Shown: in pieces, positions 8,046 to 18,400 of the stretch
Layout of the letters: each line of letters starts with the position of its first letter
Position numbering within the stretch: the first letter of the stretch is position 1
Assembly: GCA_035356615.1 (NCBI GenBank)
Contig: DAOQSN010000043.1
Coordinates: 1 to 39,984, forward strand
Length of the DNA stretch: 39,984 nucleotides
Direction: 5' to 3'
Source of the DNA: JAKQDH01 sp029558835
Lineage (GTDB): Bacteria; Planctomycetota; Phycisphaerae; UBA1845
Made by a program: the position numbers and the translations under genes
Notes under the pieces: model-generated
The model's input: only the letters and a program-made list of their open reading frames with translations
Told to the model about the DNA's origin: nothing
Databases searched by the model: none

Positions 8046-9563
8046 CTATTCCCCAGTGGCATCGTCCGCCGTGCTTGCGGAGATGTCCGGCTCCAGCGCG
8101 GGACGCATGACGTCTTCGTTTTCCAGCGCGTCGTTCCAGGGCGGGTCCAGCCCGATGGTGTTCAGCAGGCGGGCCTCCGCGGTCATCAGGTCGGCCCGGG
8201 CCGACAAGTACCGCGCCCGCGCCCGCAGGCACTTGACCTGCTGGTCCACGACTTCACCCTCGTGCGACTTGCCCTCCTCGGCCTGTGTCCGCACGGCCTC
8301 CAGCAACAGGCGGTGCCTGTCCGCGATGGTCTGATTGATTGCGCACTGTGCCATCGCCTCCTGGTAGTCAATGAGCGCCAGGTGCAGTTGGGCCAGAATC
8401 GCCACGGCCAAGGCGACGCGCCGCGTGACGGTCAGCTCCGCCTGGAGCTTCGTGGCGCGGCGCTGCTGGAGCTGGTGCGGAATGGCCAGCAGGTCCCAGG
8501 AAGCGCGGATACCGACGGTGTTCCAGTCGTTGAACACCAGGAATCGGTTGCTGTCATAGTTGTACTGGAACAGTGCGGCCGGGCTGGGCAGCATCTGCGC
8601 GAGGGCGACATGGGCTTCGTCCCGCGAAATCGCGTGTTCCAGGTCCTTCTCGAACAGCTCCGGTCGGCGACGCAGGGCCGTCCACTCCAGGGCCTCGACG
8701 TCGTACGGTCGGGCCTCCACCGACGCGTCGAGGTCGAGCGACGCCAGGACGACGGGCGTCCCCGGCGGCAGGCCCATCAGCTTGGCCAGTTCGGTCCGGG
8801 CCTTGAGGTAATCGCGCTGGTAACGCCGCAACTCATCCTGCTGTTGGAGCAGCGCGGTCTCCTTGCCGAGCCCGTCCACTGGGGAGATCACCTTGTCTTC
8901 CATCTCCTGGCGGACCCGCGCGAGTCGGGCGGCGACCTGAGCGCTGATCTCCTCGGCCTGCCCCGCGGACTCCGCGGCCGTGACGGTCTGCCAATACGCC
9001 CGCGTCACCTGGAAGGCGAGGTCCTGCTGGACGCGCCGCTCGCGCTGGCGGGCTATCCACTCGCGGTCCGTCTGCTGCCGCGCTCGCAGGTAGGAGAGCC
9101 CGAAGTCCAGCAGGTTCCAGGTGGCCGACACGTCGAAGGTCCGCCCCCGTTTCTCCGTCGAAAACGACGGCTCCAGCGACTCCTCGCCGGTAGCGAAACT
9201 CTGCGAGGACGAGGCGTCGTAGCGATTCCGTTCTCGATAGGCCGCTCCGGCCAGCAGTGAGGGCAGCATCTTCAGCGTGGCCTGGGTGGCCAACTCGTGC
9301 TGCAACCGGCTCTCCTGGGCTGCCAGCCAGGCCTCGATGTTGTACTGAGCGGCATACGCCAAGGCATCGTCTAAGCTCAACGGAGTATCGGGCACCGGTG
9401 CCCGGGCGTGACAGACCTCCATGTCGAGCACGGCGTTCATCCGCCGCATCTGGTCGAGACCGGGCCGCGGCCGGCAGGCCGTGCCGGTCGTCACCACGAC
9501 GATCAGAAGGGCCGCGGTGCCGCAGGTCCGGCGAGGCCAGGAAGTTGGCTGCGAAGCGGTCAT
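8046..9563 (-). CDS. TolC-family outer-membrane efflux protein
   Basis: A 505-residue protein of the outer membrane factor family, which forms the trimeric exit duct of tripartite exporters. The helical heptad pattern and internal duplication are visible: LSLDDALAYAAQYNIEAWLAAQE early, and again SRDEAHVALAQMLPSPAALFQYNYDSN in the second half. The start at 9563 is chosen over the upstream in-frame start at 9710 because MTASQ begins a hydrophobic export signal (TAALLIVVVTTGTACR). That signal may be a weak lipobox with Cys30. AAGGTGG lies about ten bases ahead. First gene of the four-gene minus-strand export operon, and divergent from the giant adhesin gene 156 bases away. Confidence 0.9.
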   Translation of the reverse strand: MTASQPTSWPRRTCGTAALLIVVVTTGTACRPRPGLDQMRRMNAVLDMEVCHARAPVPDTPLSLDDALAYAAQYNIEAWLAAQESRLQHELATQATLKMLPSLLAGAAYRERNRYDASSSQSFATGEESLEPSFSTEKRGRTFDVSATWNLLDFGLSYLRARQQTDREWIARQRERRVQQDLAFQVTRAYWQTVTAAESAGQAEEISAQVAARLARVRQEMEDKVISPVDGLGKETALLQQQDELRRYQRDYLKARTELAKLMGLPPGTPVVLASLDLDASVEARPYDVEALEWTALRRRPELFEKDLEHAISRDEAHVALAQMLPSPAALFQYNYDSNRFLVFNDWNTVGIRASWDLLAIPHQLQQRRATKLQAELTVTRRVALAVAILAQLHLALIDYQEAMAQCAINQTIADRHRLLLEAVRTQAEEGKSHEGEVVDQQVKCLRARARYLSARADLMTAEARLLNTIGLDPPWNDALENEDVMRPALEPDISASTADDATGE

Positions 9564-9719
9564 ACCCTGACGCCACCTTGCCGAGCTCGTGGTCCGCCCC
9601 ACAGACGTCCCCGGCGGCTGCCGGAGAATCCGTCTGCGCGCGAGCAGACACCTTCGGCGCGCACGATGCCCGCCGCTGGCATGCAATCCAAGTCCGATAT
9701 CGACTGCCAAGGTCCGCGA
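9564..9719. promoter_or_regulatory. Divergent promoter region with an 18-base dyad
   Basis: This 156-base gap holds the start signals of both the export operon (leftward) and the giant surface protein (rightward). Near its middle is a perfect dyad, GTCTGC at 9632-9637 and GCAGAC at 9644-9649 with a six-base spacer. It is well placed to be a shared operator, but no regulator can be assigned. No confident -10/-35 pair is visible on either strand. Confidence 0.4.
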
Positions 9720-12700
9720 ATGAAGCTGCGCAGGGTGATCTCGAAGCCGCGACGAACCGCCGATGTCGCCCAGCGCACCGTCGTAGACGATGAAGCCAGT
9801 ACTGGAACCAGATACATGGCAGTGGGTCCGATAAGCTCACCAGGTGAGTCCGCCGTGCACGGCTCGAAGTCGCGTCATCTCCTTCAACTCGGCGAGGCGG
9901 AGCGGAGTTGCCTGCCGACCGGCCTGATGCGCCTCGAGGAGCGCATCGTGCTCGACGCCGCGGGTCTGGCCGACCATCGCCCCGACGGACACGGGGGTGA
10001 TGGACACCACGGCTCCGCACCCGCGGGAGACGCAGCGACGTCGCACGCGCGGGGGGACGGTCACGACGCTGTTCACGCCGCAACGGACCAGACGCACTCT
10101 GCCGCGGGCGTCGGCTCCGCCGACGAGAACGCTCCATCAACCGGAATCATCGAGGAAGGAAGATTCACGCGACCGTCCGAGGGTCGGGACGCTGCGACCG
10201 GGCTGCCCCGGCTGCTGGACGGACTGCTGACCGGGCTGGGCGACGTACTGCGCGGGACCGCGGCCGCCGTGACGCGCCTCGTCGACACCTTGGCCGACGC
10301 CGTGGGCCGCCACTGGGGCCTGGGCACAGACGGTGCGGCACCGGGCGACGCGATCACCCCCGACCACGGGGACGCCCTGCCCGCCGCGGACGCGGTGGGG
10401 TCATCGTCCGCGGGCGAGGCTGATGCCGATCCCGCCGCAACGCAGGAAGCCGGTGAGGCCGTCTCCGTTCTGGCGATCTCGACCTCGGTGGATCAGGCGA
10501 ACGTGCTGGCGGCGGCCGCGCGGGAGGGTGTGCTCACCACCACATTCGATGGCGCACACGGCACGCCGGACGCGCTGCTCGAACAGTTGCACAGGCTGCT
10601 GGGTGACCACCAGGCGACGAACATCGCCCTGGTCACCAACGGTCTGGGCGCCGGCCGGTTCGACCTGACGGGCGGTGTGTCCGTTGACCTCGATGCCTTG
10701 CTGGACCCGCAGATACAGGCGTTCTGGCGCGGTCTCGCGGAGATGGTCACGCCGGGCGGGCGAGTGGACCTGCTCGCCTGCGACGTGGCCGCCACGGTAC
10801 ACGGGCGGGCGCTGCTTCATGGCTTGGAGCACCTGACCGGCCTGGACTTCGCGGCCTCCACGAACAAGACCGGCAACGCCGCGGCCGGCGGCGACTGGGT
10901 GTTGGAAAGGGGCGGTATCGACGCCGCCTCCGCGTATTTCGATCCCGAGCCCTTGGCCCACTTCGGCCGGTTGCTCGGCGACCTCATGCCTTCGATTACC
11001 GACACCGATCCGGGCCACACGGCCATCGGTGGCGGGGTGGCGGTTGTGGTCGACGCCGGCATCACCGTAGACGACGGCGACGGCGGGATCGACACTCTGG
11101 AGGGCGCCGCCGTCCGCATCACGACCGGCTTCCAGGCCGCGGAGGACGAACTCTCGTTCAATGAAGCGCTTGCGACCAGTTTCGGCATCTCCGGGTCCTA
11201 CAATGCCGCTACGGGCGAGCTGCTCCTCTCCGGCGCGGCGTCGGCGGCCGAGTACCAGCAGGTGCTGCGGACGGTGACCTACCGGAACACGAGTGTCACG
11301 CCGGATACTACCGCTCGTATCATCCTGTTTGTGATCGGCGATGATTTCGATGACCCCGGCGCATACAGCTATTTGGCGCAGACCGGCCATTACTACTGTA
11401 TCAGCAGCAACAAGTTGGTTTGGGCGACAGCCGATTCGAACGCGTCGGGGAGCACCCTTGGTGGTTTGACTGGGTATCTTGCAACTGTCACCTCCGATGC
11501 GGAGAACGGTATTGCCACGAACGGCGAGGGGGACACATGGTTGGGCGCAAGCGACGCGACCACTGAGGGTGAATGGTTCTGGGTCTGTGGCCCCGAAGCC
11601 GGAACGCAGTTCTGGCAGGGTGATGAATCCGGCTCTCCTGTCGGCGGCATGTATGAAAACTGGAAAGATGGTGAACCAGACGGCGGAGCCTCCAACAATT
11701 TTGTCATGATCAAGGCGGATGGCTTCTGGGAAGACAAGGAGGGAACCAGCGAGAACTACTATGTCGTTGAGTACGGAGGTTTGGCCTCAGACGCGGAAGG
11801 ACAGCTTACTGCCAGCGTGAGCGTGAATGTAGCCGCACCGACCGGCCCGCCCACCATCACCGATACCGACCCGGGCAATACGGCCACCGGCGGGGCCGGA
11901 CCGGTTGTCGTGGACGCCAACATCTCGGTGACAGCCGGTGACGCGGGCAACCTGACCGGGGCGGCGGTTCGGATCAAAACCAACTTCGTTTCCGGCGAGG
12001 ATGTGCTGGCGTTCGACGAAGTCCTTGCCGCCGGGCATGGCATCACCGGCGCATACGACGCGGGGACCGGTGAGCTGCTGCTCTCCGGCAACGGCTCCGC
12101 GGCCCAGTACCAGGAAGTCCTCCGGACCGTAACGTACGAGAACACCAGCGCCGCACCGGACACGACCGCGCGGGGCATCATGTTCGTGGTGGGCGACGAC
12201 TTCGGCACCTGCAACTACAGCACCGACACGGGACACTACTACGAATTCGTCAACGACGCAGTACGACCGGATGACGCCGAGACAGCCGCCGATGGCAGCA
12301 TACTCTACGGCTTGCAGGGCTACCTCGGCACGATCACCTCCGCCGACGAGAACACCTTCGTCGCCAACCTCATACCAGGCGCCCAGGCGCCGTGGCTCGG
12401 TGCGAGTGACGAAGCCACTGAGGGAGAGTGGCTCTGGACGGCGGGCCCCGAGGATGGGACCCAGTTCTGGCAGGGCGATGCCGGAGGTACCGCGGTTGCC
12501 GGCATGTACACGAACTGGGAGGCCGGCCAACCCGACAGTGCATCCGAACAGCATTTCCTCTCGATGCTCTCCACGGGCACCTGGCAGGACGAGAAGCACA
12601 ACGTCGACCATGAGTACATCGTCGAGTACGGCGGCATGGCTGCCGACGCCGAGGGGCAACTGGTCGCAAGTGTTACGATGAACGTGGCCGCTCCCGCGAA

Positions 12701-15435
12701 CCATGCCCCGGTGCTGGACAACAGCGGCGACATGAGCCTCACCGCCATCAACGAGGACGCTACGGGTGGCGCCGGCAACACCGTCGCCAGCATCATCGCC
12801 TCCGCCGGCGGCGACCGTATCACCGACGTGGATGCCGGCGCCAGCGAAGGCATCGCTCTGACGGCCGTCGACACCAGCCACGGCACCTGGCAGTACTCGA
12901 CGAACGGCGGCACGGACTGGACCAACGTCGGGGCGGTGGCCGGCACCAACGCCCTGCTTCTGCGGGATACCGATCTGCTGCGCTTCCAGCCCACTGCCGA
13001 TTGGAACGGCACGTTAGCCAGTGCCCTGACGTTCCGCGCCTGGGACCAGACGACGGGCTCGGCCGGTACGTACGTTGACACCTCCACCAACGGCGGCAGC
13101 ACGGCGTTCAGCAGCGCTACCGAGACCGCCGCGCAGGTCGTCAATGCCGTCAACGACGCTCCGGTGCTGGACAACACCGGCGACATGAGCCTCACCGCCA
13201 TCAGCGAAGACGCTACGGGTGGCGCCGGCAACACCGTCGCCAGCATCATCGCCTCCGCCGGCGGCGACCGTATCACCGACGTGGATGCCGGCGCCAGCGA
13301 AGGCATCGCTCTGACGGCCGTCGACACCAGCCACGGCACCTGGCAGTACTCGACGAACGGCGGCACGGACTGGACCAACGTCGGGGCGGTGGCCGGCACC
13401 AACGCCCTGCTTCTGCGTGATACCGACCTGCTCCGCTTCCAGCCCGACGCCAACTGGAACGGCACCCTGGCCAGCGCGCTCACCTTCCGCGCCTGGGACC
13501 AGACCAGCGGCGCCGCCGGCACCTGCGTGGACGCGTCCACCAACGGCGGCAGTACCGCCTTCAGTGCCGCCACCGAAACCGCCTCCCTGGTGGTGAATCC
13601 CGTCAACGACGCCCCGACGGTGGCGAACCCGCTGGTGGACCAGAATGCGACGGAGGACANNNNNNNNNNNNNNNNNNNNNNNNNNNNNNNNNNNNNNNNN
13701 NNNNNNNNNNNNNNNNNNNNNNNNNNNNNNNNNNNNNNNNNNNNNNNNNNNNNNNNNNNCGGCGGACGACGGGCACGGGGGGACGGTGACGGACACGTTC
13801 ACGATCACGGTGGCGAACGTGAACGACGCCCCGACGGTGGCGAACCCGCTGGTGGACCAGAATGCGACGGAGGACACGCCGTTTACGTACCAGTTTGCGG
13901 CGGACAGTTTCGCGGACGTGGACGTGGGGGACGTGCTGAGCTACGCGGCCACGCAGGCGGACGGGAGTGCGTTGCCGGGGTGGCTGAGCTTTGACGCCGG
14001 GAGCCGCACGTTCAGCGGGACGCCGGGCAACGCGGACGTGGGGACGGTGAGCATCAAGGTGACGGCGGACGACGGGCACGGGGGGACGGTGACGGACACG
14101 TTCACGATCACGGTGGCCGACGGCAACGAGGCACCGGTGGTGGCCAATCCGCTGGTCGATCAGTCCGCAACGCAAGACGACGCGTTCACCTATCAGTTCG
14201 CGGCGAATACCTTTGCCGACCCCGACTTGGATGACACGTTGACGTACGCGGCCGTTCAGGCCGACGGCACACCGCTACCGGGGTGGTTGAGCTTCGACGC
14301 GGCGACGCGCACGTTTCGCGGCACGCCCGGCAGCACGGACGTGGGGACGGTGAGCGTCACGGTGACGGCCAATGACGGGCACGGGGGGACGGTCTCGGGT
14401 TCGTTTGTGCTCACCGTTGTGCCGGTGCAAGTGGAAGTCCCCGTGCCGCCGCCAAACAACAACAGCGGTTCCTCGGTGAGCAGCGACGCGGCGCCCGCGC
14501 CCCCGCCGGAGCCACCCAGCGCGCCGGTCGATGAGGGCGGCGGAGTTGCCGCGGACGCCCCGACGACGGGCGAGGCCGCCGATGCGGGCGACGGCGGCAG
14601 CGAGACTTCAACCACTGCGGGCGAAGGCGACGCTCCCTCGGCGGAAAGCGATGCGGCCGCGGCGGGAGCGGAGGCCGCCGGCGGGACGGCGGGACCGGGC
14701 GGCGGTGTCGCGCACCATGAACGTGATGAACAGGACGGGTTCGACAGCGGCCAACTGGCCGCCCAGATGAGCGGTGCGGTGTTCAGCGGCGAACTTCTGG
14801 CCGACGAGACCCAGCCCGAGGAGTTCCGCGAAGCCTGGTCCACGATCCTCGGCGTCTACGCCGGCAGCAGCGAAGAGGTCTCTGTGTACTTGACCACCGC
14901 CTTCCGCGCCGTATCCGAGTCCGCGCTGTTCAACGAGGAAGCCGAGCAGTGGCTGACGACGGCCGAGACGGAACTGCCCCTGGCTGCCGATGCCGGGATC
15001 AACGTGGACGCCGAGGCCTTGTTGCTCAAGGTGCGGGAAGCGCGCCAGGCCGTGAAGGCGGCCAGCAAGGAACTGGAGTCGGCGATTCGCGCCGCCGCCG
15101 AGGCCGGCAAGGCCGAACACTTCGATGCCGTGCTCGAAGACGTGGTCAGTGCGGCCCTGCAACAACTGATGACGGCCAATGAACACCTGTTCGTGGAGAC
15201 ACAGGTGCTCAAGGAGGCGGTCGCGGCCCTGCGCGAGAGCCGGGACGCCGCGCCGGACACCTTCGATGAGGCCCGGTTCACTACGACTGTCGCCGAGGCT
15301 CGGGAGACGGCTCGCGCGGCCATGCTCGAGCTGCGTAAGAGCTGGGACCGCACCGCCCAGGACGTCTTCGCCGCGTTCGTGGACCGCCTGGCCGCCGAAC
15401 AGGCAGCCGGCCTTCCGCCGACGGGATCCGGATAG
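9720..15435 (+). CDS. Giant DUF4347/C-type-lectin/cadherin-like surface protein (spans assembly gap)
   Basis: At least about 1,900 residues, interrupted by 100 Ns. The ATG at 9720 has AAGG seven bases upstream; 9816 is the alternative. Residues 72-81 read LEERIVLDAA, the planctomycete 'LEPR'-type motif near the N-terminus of very large exported proteins. Next is a DUF4347 domain (about 10460-10970; GRVDLLACDVAA is its core). Two units follow, each a cadherin-like strand set with a C-type-lectin-like domain (about 11370-11780 and 12215-12640; WLGASDxxTEGEW shared). Then come two 151-residue repeats (12707-13600) and Ig/dystroglycan-cadherin repeats of 101 residues (flanking the gap to about 14430). 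A Pro/Ala/Gly-rich linker (about 14430-14720) precedes a helical C-terminus. No RTX repeats are seen. Probably a secreted surface adhesin; the divergent TolC/HlyD/M50 operon is its likely exporter. Confidence 0.85.
12756..12964 (+). repeat. 209-base exact direct repeat, copy 1 (unit 453 bases)
   Basis: Bases 12756-12964 are identical to 13209-13417, an offset of 453 bases or 151 codons, so the reading frame is kept. Outside this core the units diverge at scattered positions. Each unit encodes one cadherin-like domain starting VLDNxGDMSLTAI. Perfect synonymous identity indicates recent duplication or gene conversion. Confidence 0.95.
13209..13417 (+). repeat. 209-base exact direct repeat, copy 2
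   Basis: Second copy of the in-frame repeat inside the giant surface protein, identical base for base to 12756-12964. Confidence 0.95.
13660..13759. other. Assembly gap (100 Ns) in a collapsed tandem repeat
   Basis: A run of exactly 100 Ns, a conventional filler length. The last 55 bases before it (13605-13659) are identical to 13822-13876. The first 55 bases after it (13760-13814) are identical to 14063-14117. All belong to a 303-base tandem unit, so the missing sequence should be 186 + 303n bases. That length would restore one reading frame across the gap; the apparent frame change is only because 100 is not a multiple of three. Confidence 0.95.
13760..14431 (+). repeat. 303-base tandem repeats (Ig/dystroglycan-cadherin domains)
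   Basis: One partial unit, one full unit and one diverged unit of a 101-codon repeat follow the gap. Each encodes PTVANPLVDQNATEDTPF, then GWLSFDAxSRTFSGTPG, then TADDGHGGTVTDTF, the signature of dystroglycan-type cadherin-like domains. The first two share exact stretches; the third (from about 14130) has drifted, with VDQSATQDDAFTYQF. The copy number is uncertain because of the gap. Confidence 0.85.
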
Positions 15436-15493
15436 CTGGAGCCTGGGCTGCGGCGTCCTCTCGGATTTCGGCGCGTTTGTGGAGACGGCACCG

Positions 15494-18400
15494 TCAGGGT
15501 GGCGAAGCGCCCGGCGCGGTGGGCCCCGCGGGTGCGGCTGCCGGTGTCTCCGCCAGGGGCACCAACGCCGGCCGCAGCCCGACAAACGGGTACTTGTTCT
15601 TGTTGTAGATGTGGCTGCGATAGGCCGAGCGGCAGTGCTCCGCCAGGTTCAGGACGCTGCCTCCGCGCACCACCAGAGTCTCACTCTCACTCGTGCAAAG
15701 GGGCGCTTCGACCGGCGATTCCAGGTAGTAGCCGGGCAGGTACCGGTCGGCGCACAACTCGCCGACGTTGCCGTGCATGTCGAACAGCCCGAAGGCATTG
15801 GACACCTTCCCTCCCACCGGCTGCACCTTGCGCTCGCTGTTGGCGAGGAACCAGCCCACCGCGGTCAGCGCCTCTTCGCCGTTGCCCCCGTGGTAGGCAG
15901 TGGGCGTCCCGGCGCGACAGGCGTATTCCCATTCGGCTTCACTGGGCAACCGAAACTCATACCCGGCCGGCGCGTGCCGCTGCAACGCCGGTAGCAGTTC
16001 CTCCATGATCTGCTCCGGCGGAACGCCCGTCGCGGGCAACGCGGCGTCGGCGTCGCGCCCGGCGGCGCTGGGCGGCGGCTGCCCCACCGCGGCCAACCAC
16101 TGGGCCTCGGTGAGCTCGAACTTCCCCAGGTAGTACGGCCGGGGGTGCTGGACCCGGTGCAGGTGCTCGTCCGCCGCCCGCTTCTCCTCCTCCGGTGGGC
16201 TGCCCATGACGAACTCGCCGGGCGGCACCAGCACGAGTGCCAGCTCCACGCCGGACCCGAGTGCCACTTGCAGTTCGACGGGCGTCCCCAGGGCGCCGGC
16301 GGCCTTCGCCTGCGCCCCACGGGCAGCGGCGGCATCGGACACCCACCAGGAGTTGTCCAACAGCATGCCGGTCTTGGCCAGTTCGTCGCGCGTCTCGGCC
16401 GCCACCCGGTCCGAGGCCGCCGCCTGCGCCCAGGCCCGTTTCTCCTGCTCCTGGGCTTCTACAAGGTCGGAATACGCCTTCTCCAGATCGGCGAGCGCCT
16501 GGACGGCCCGGGCTTCCTCCTCCTGAGCCTTGCTGCGCGCGGCCTCGGCGACCTCTCGCTGGCGGGCTTCCGCCAGACCGGCCGCTACCGCCTGCTCCTT
16601 GGCCTCGAGCGCTTCGTCGCGGGCGGCAGTCGCCTGCTGCTTGGCCGAGTAAATCCAGGCCGAAGCTACGGTCAGAATTACAATGACGGCCGCGGTCAGA
16701 CCCAGCACGGTCCGGCGGAAGAGCCGCAGGCGACGCCGAGCGACCTGTTGGCGGAGTTGCGCTTCCCGGACTTCCCGCGCCAGCTCCTGATGGTCCGGGC
16801 AGTTGGGATCCAGGGTCGAGCCCGCCAGGTCCAGGTCGCCCTTGGCCAACGCGCAGCGGGCGTAGTCCAACTGGGCCCGGACGATGCCCGCCTGGGCGGC
16901 CGCATTGTCCTGCCACAACTCCAGGGCCTCGCGGAAGCCGAACAGCGACTTGGCGAAGAGCTCGTAATCCTGCTGGGCTGCGGCCTCCTGCAACTCGCCG
17001 GCCGACCGCATGCACAGGTTGATGCTCTCCGCGTGCGCCCGGTAGTCCAGCAGTGCTTGCTTGAACTCGCTGACCGAGGCGTAGCGGTCGGTGGGAACGG
17101 TTTGCATCGCCTTGCAGGCGATGTCCAGCAGCACCCCGCCGCAGTCGGTCGGCTCGAGCACGTTGGCGCGGGCGTTGCGCAGCGTGTCGAGCACGCGCCG
17201 ACCCGGGTGCGGCGGCTTCCCGGTGACGATCTCGAAGAGAATCGCCCCCAGCAGGTAGATGTCGCTATGAATGCCGACGGGACCGTCCGCGCCGGTGACC
17301 ATCTCCGGGGCCATGTAGCAGGGTGTGCCGCCGACCGCCTGGCTCGCGTCGGTGACGACCAGTTCGCCCTGCTCGGACACCAGCGCGCCTAAGCCCCAGT
17401 CCATGACCTGCACCTCGCCGAACTCGCCGAGCATGACGTTGTCCGGCTTGAGGTCGCGGTGGATGACCGACCGGGAGTGCGCGAAGCTCACGGCGTCGCA
17501 CACGTCCAGAAGGATGTCCAGGTTCTGCTCTGTCGAGCTCGTCTCGAGCACGCTGCCCCACGGCGTGCCCCGCACCATCTTCATGGTGTAGAACGGCTGC
17601 CCGTCGGGCGTGCTATCCAGGTCATGGATGGGAACGATGTTGGGGTGGTCCAGCCGACCGGTCACCAGGGCTTCGGAGACGAACTTCTGCCGCTCCCGGC
17701 TGTCCCGACCCATCCCCGGCTTGATCATCTTGACGGCGATTTCGCGGTCGACCGACTTCTGCACCGCCTGATAGACCACGCCCACGCCGCCTTCCCCCAG
17801 CACCGCAAGCAACTCGTAACCCTTGCTCGACAGGCTCGGCACGGGGGGGGCCGTCTCGGTCGGGGGCGGGTGGGAAAGTGAAAGCTTCCCTGCGCCCGGT
17901 TGTTTCAGGGTCTGCCGCGGAGCAACGTCCTCGACGCTGCTGCCCCAGACTTCCTCCACGCTCCGCTCGGCTGCGGGCAGGAACGTGGCACCTGAATGGG
18001 GTCCGTCCTCGGTGCACTGGGAGTCATCGGCCGGCCCGGACAGCGTGCCGGGCTCGTCCGGCGCCGCAGCGTTGTGTGTGACACTGTGCGGCAGACCCGA
18101 ACCGTCACCGGGAGCACGCGGAGTGGTCCCCGTGCCGCCGTCGCGCGTATCCGCACGCGCGTCCCATCCAAGCTCGGTCGGCGCATCGGGCTGCGGGGCC
18201 CAGGTGGCCGCCCCGGATGGTGCTGCGTCGTCGTCGTCACCGGGCGAGACTGCCCGCGACTCGGCCGGCTTGGCTTCCTTGCCGCGCTCCTCCGGTGGCG
18301 AGGCGTCGTGCTCGGCCGGCGGCACTGTGTTCCGCTCGGACGGAATCGCTTCCTCCTCGATGGTGCTGCCCGGCGGGGATTGCGAGCGCGCATCCCCGGG

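Noticed and set aside
6909..9260. 783-codon plus-strand open frame over the HlyD and TolC genes
   Set aside because: Antisense shadow of two recognisable export genes.
9408..9719. Upstream extension of the giant protein gene
   Set aside because: It would overlap the TolC gene's coding start on the other strand; AAGG ahead of 9720 and the position of the LEER motif favour the later ATG.
13760..13994. Apparent frameshift and stop after the N run, splitting the giant gene in two
   Set aside because: It results from the arbitrary 100-base filler; the repeat structure predicts a missing length divisible by three.
12756..14431. Direct repeats considered as a CRISPR array or minisatellite
   Set aside because: The repeats are long, in-frame and encode protein domains; there are no short unique spacers.
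15494..16230. Kinase-linked SUMF1 domain as the maturase of the nearby sulfatase
   Set aside because: One of the two active-site cysteines is replaced by Asn, and the domain is tethered to a transmembrane kinase, as in many planctomycete kinases where it is not catalytic.
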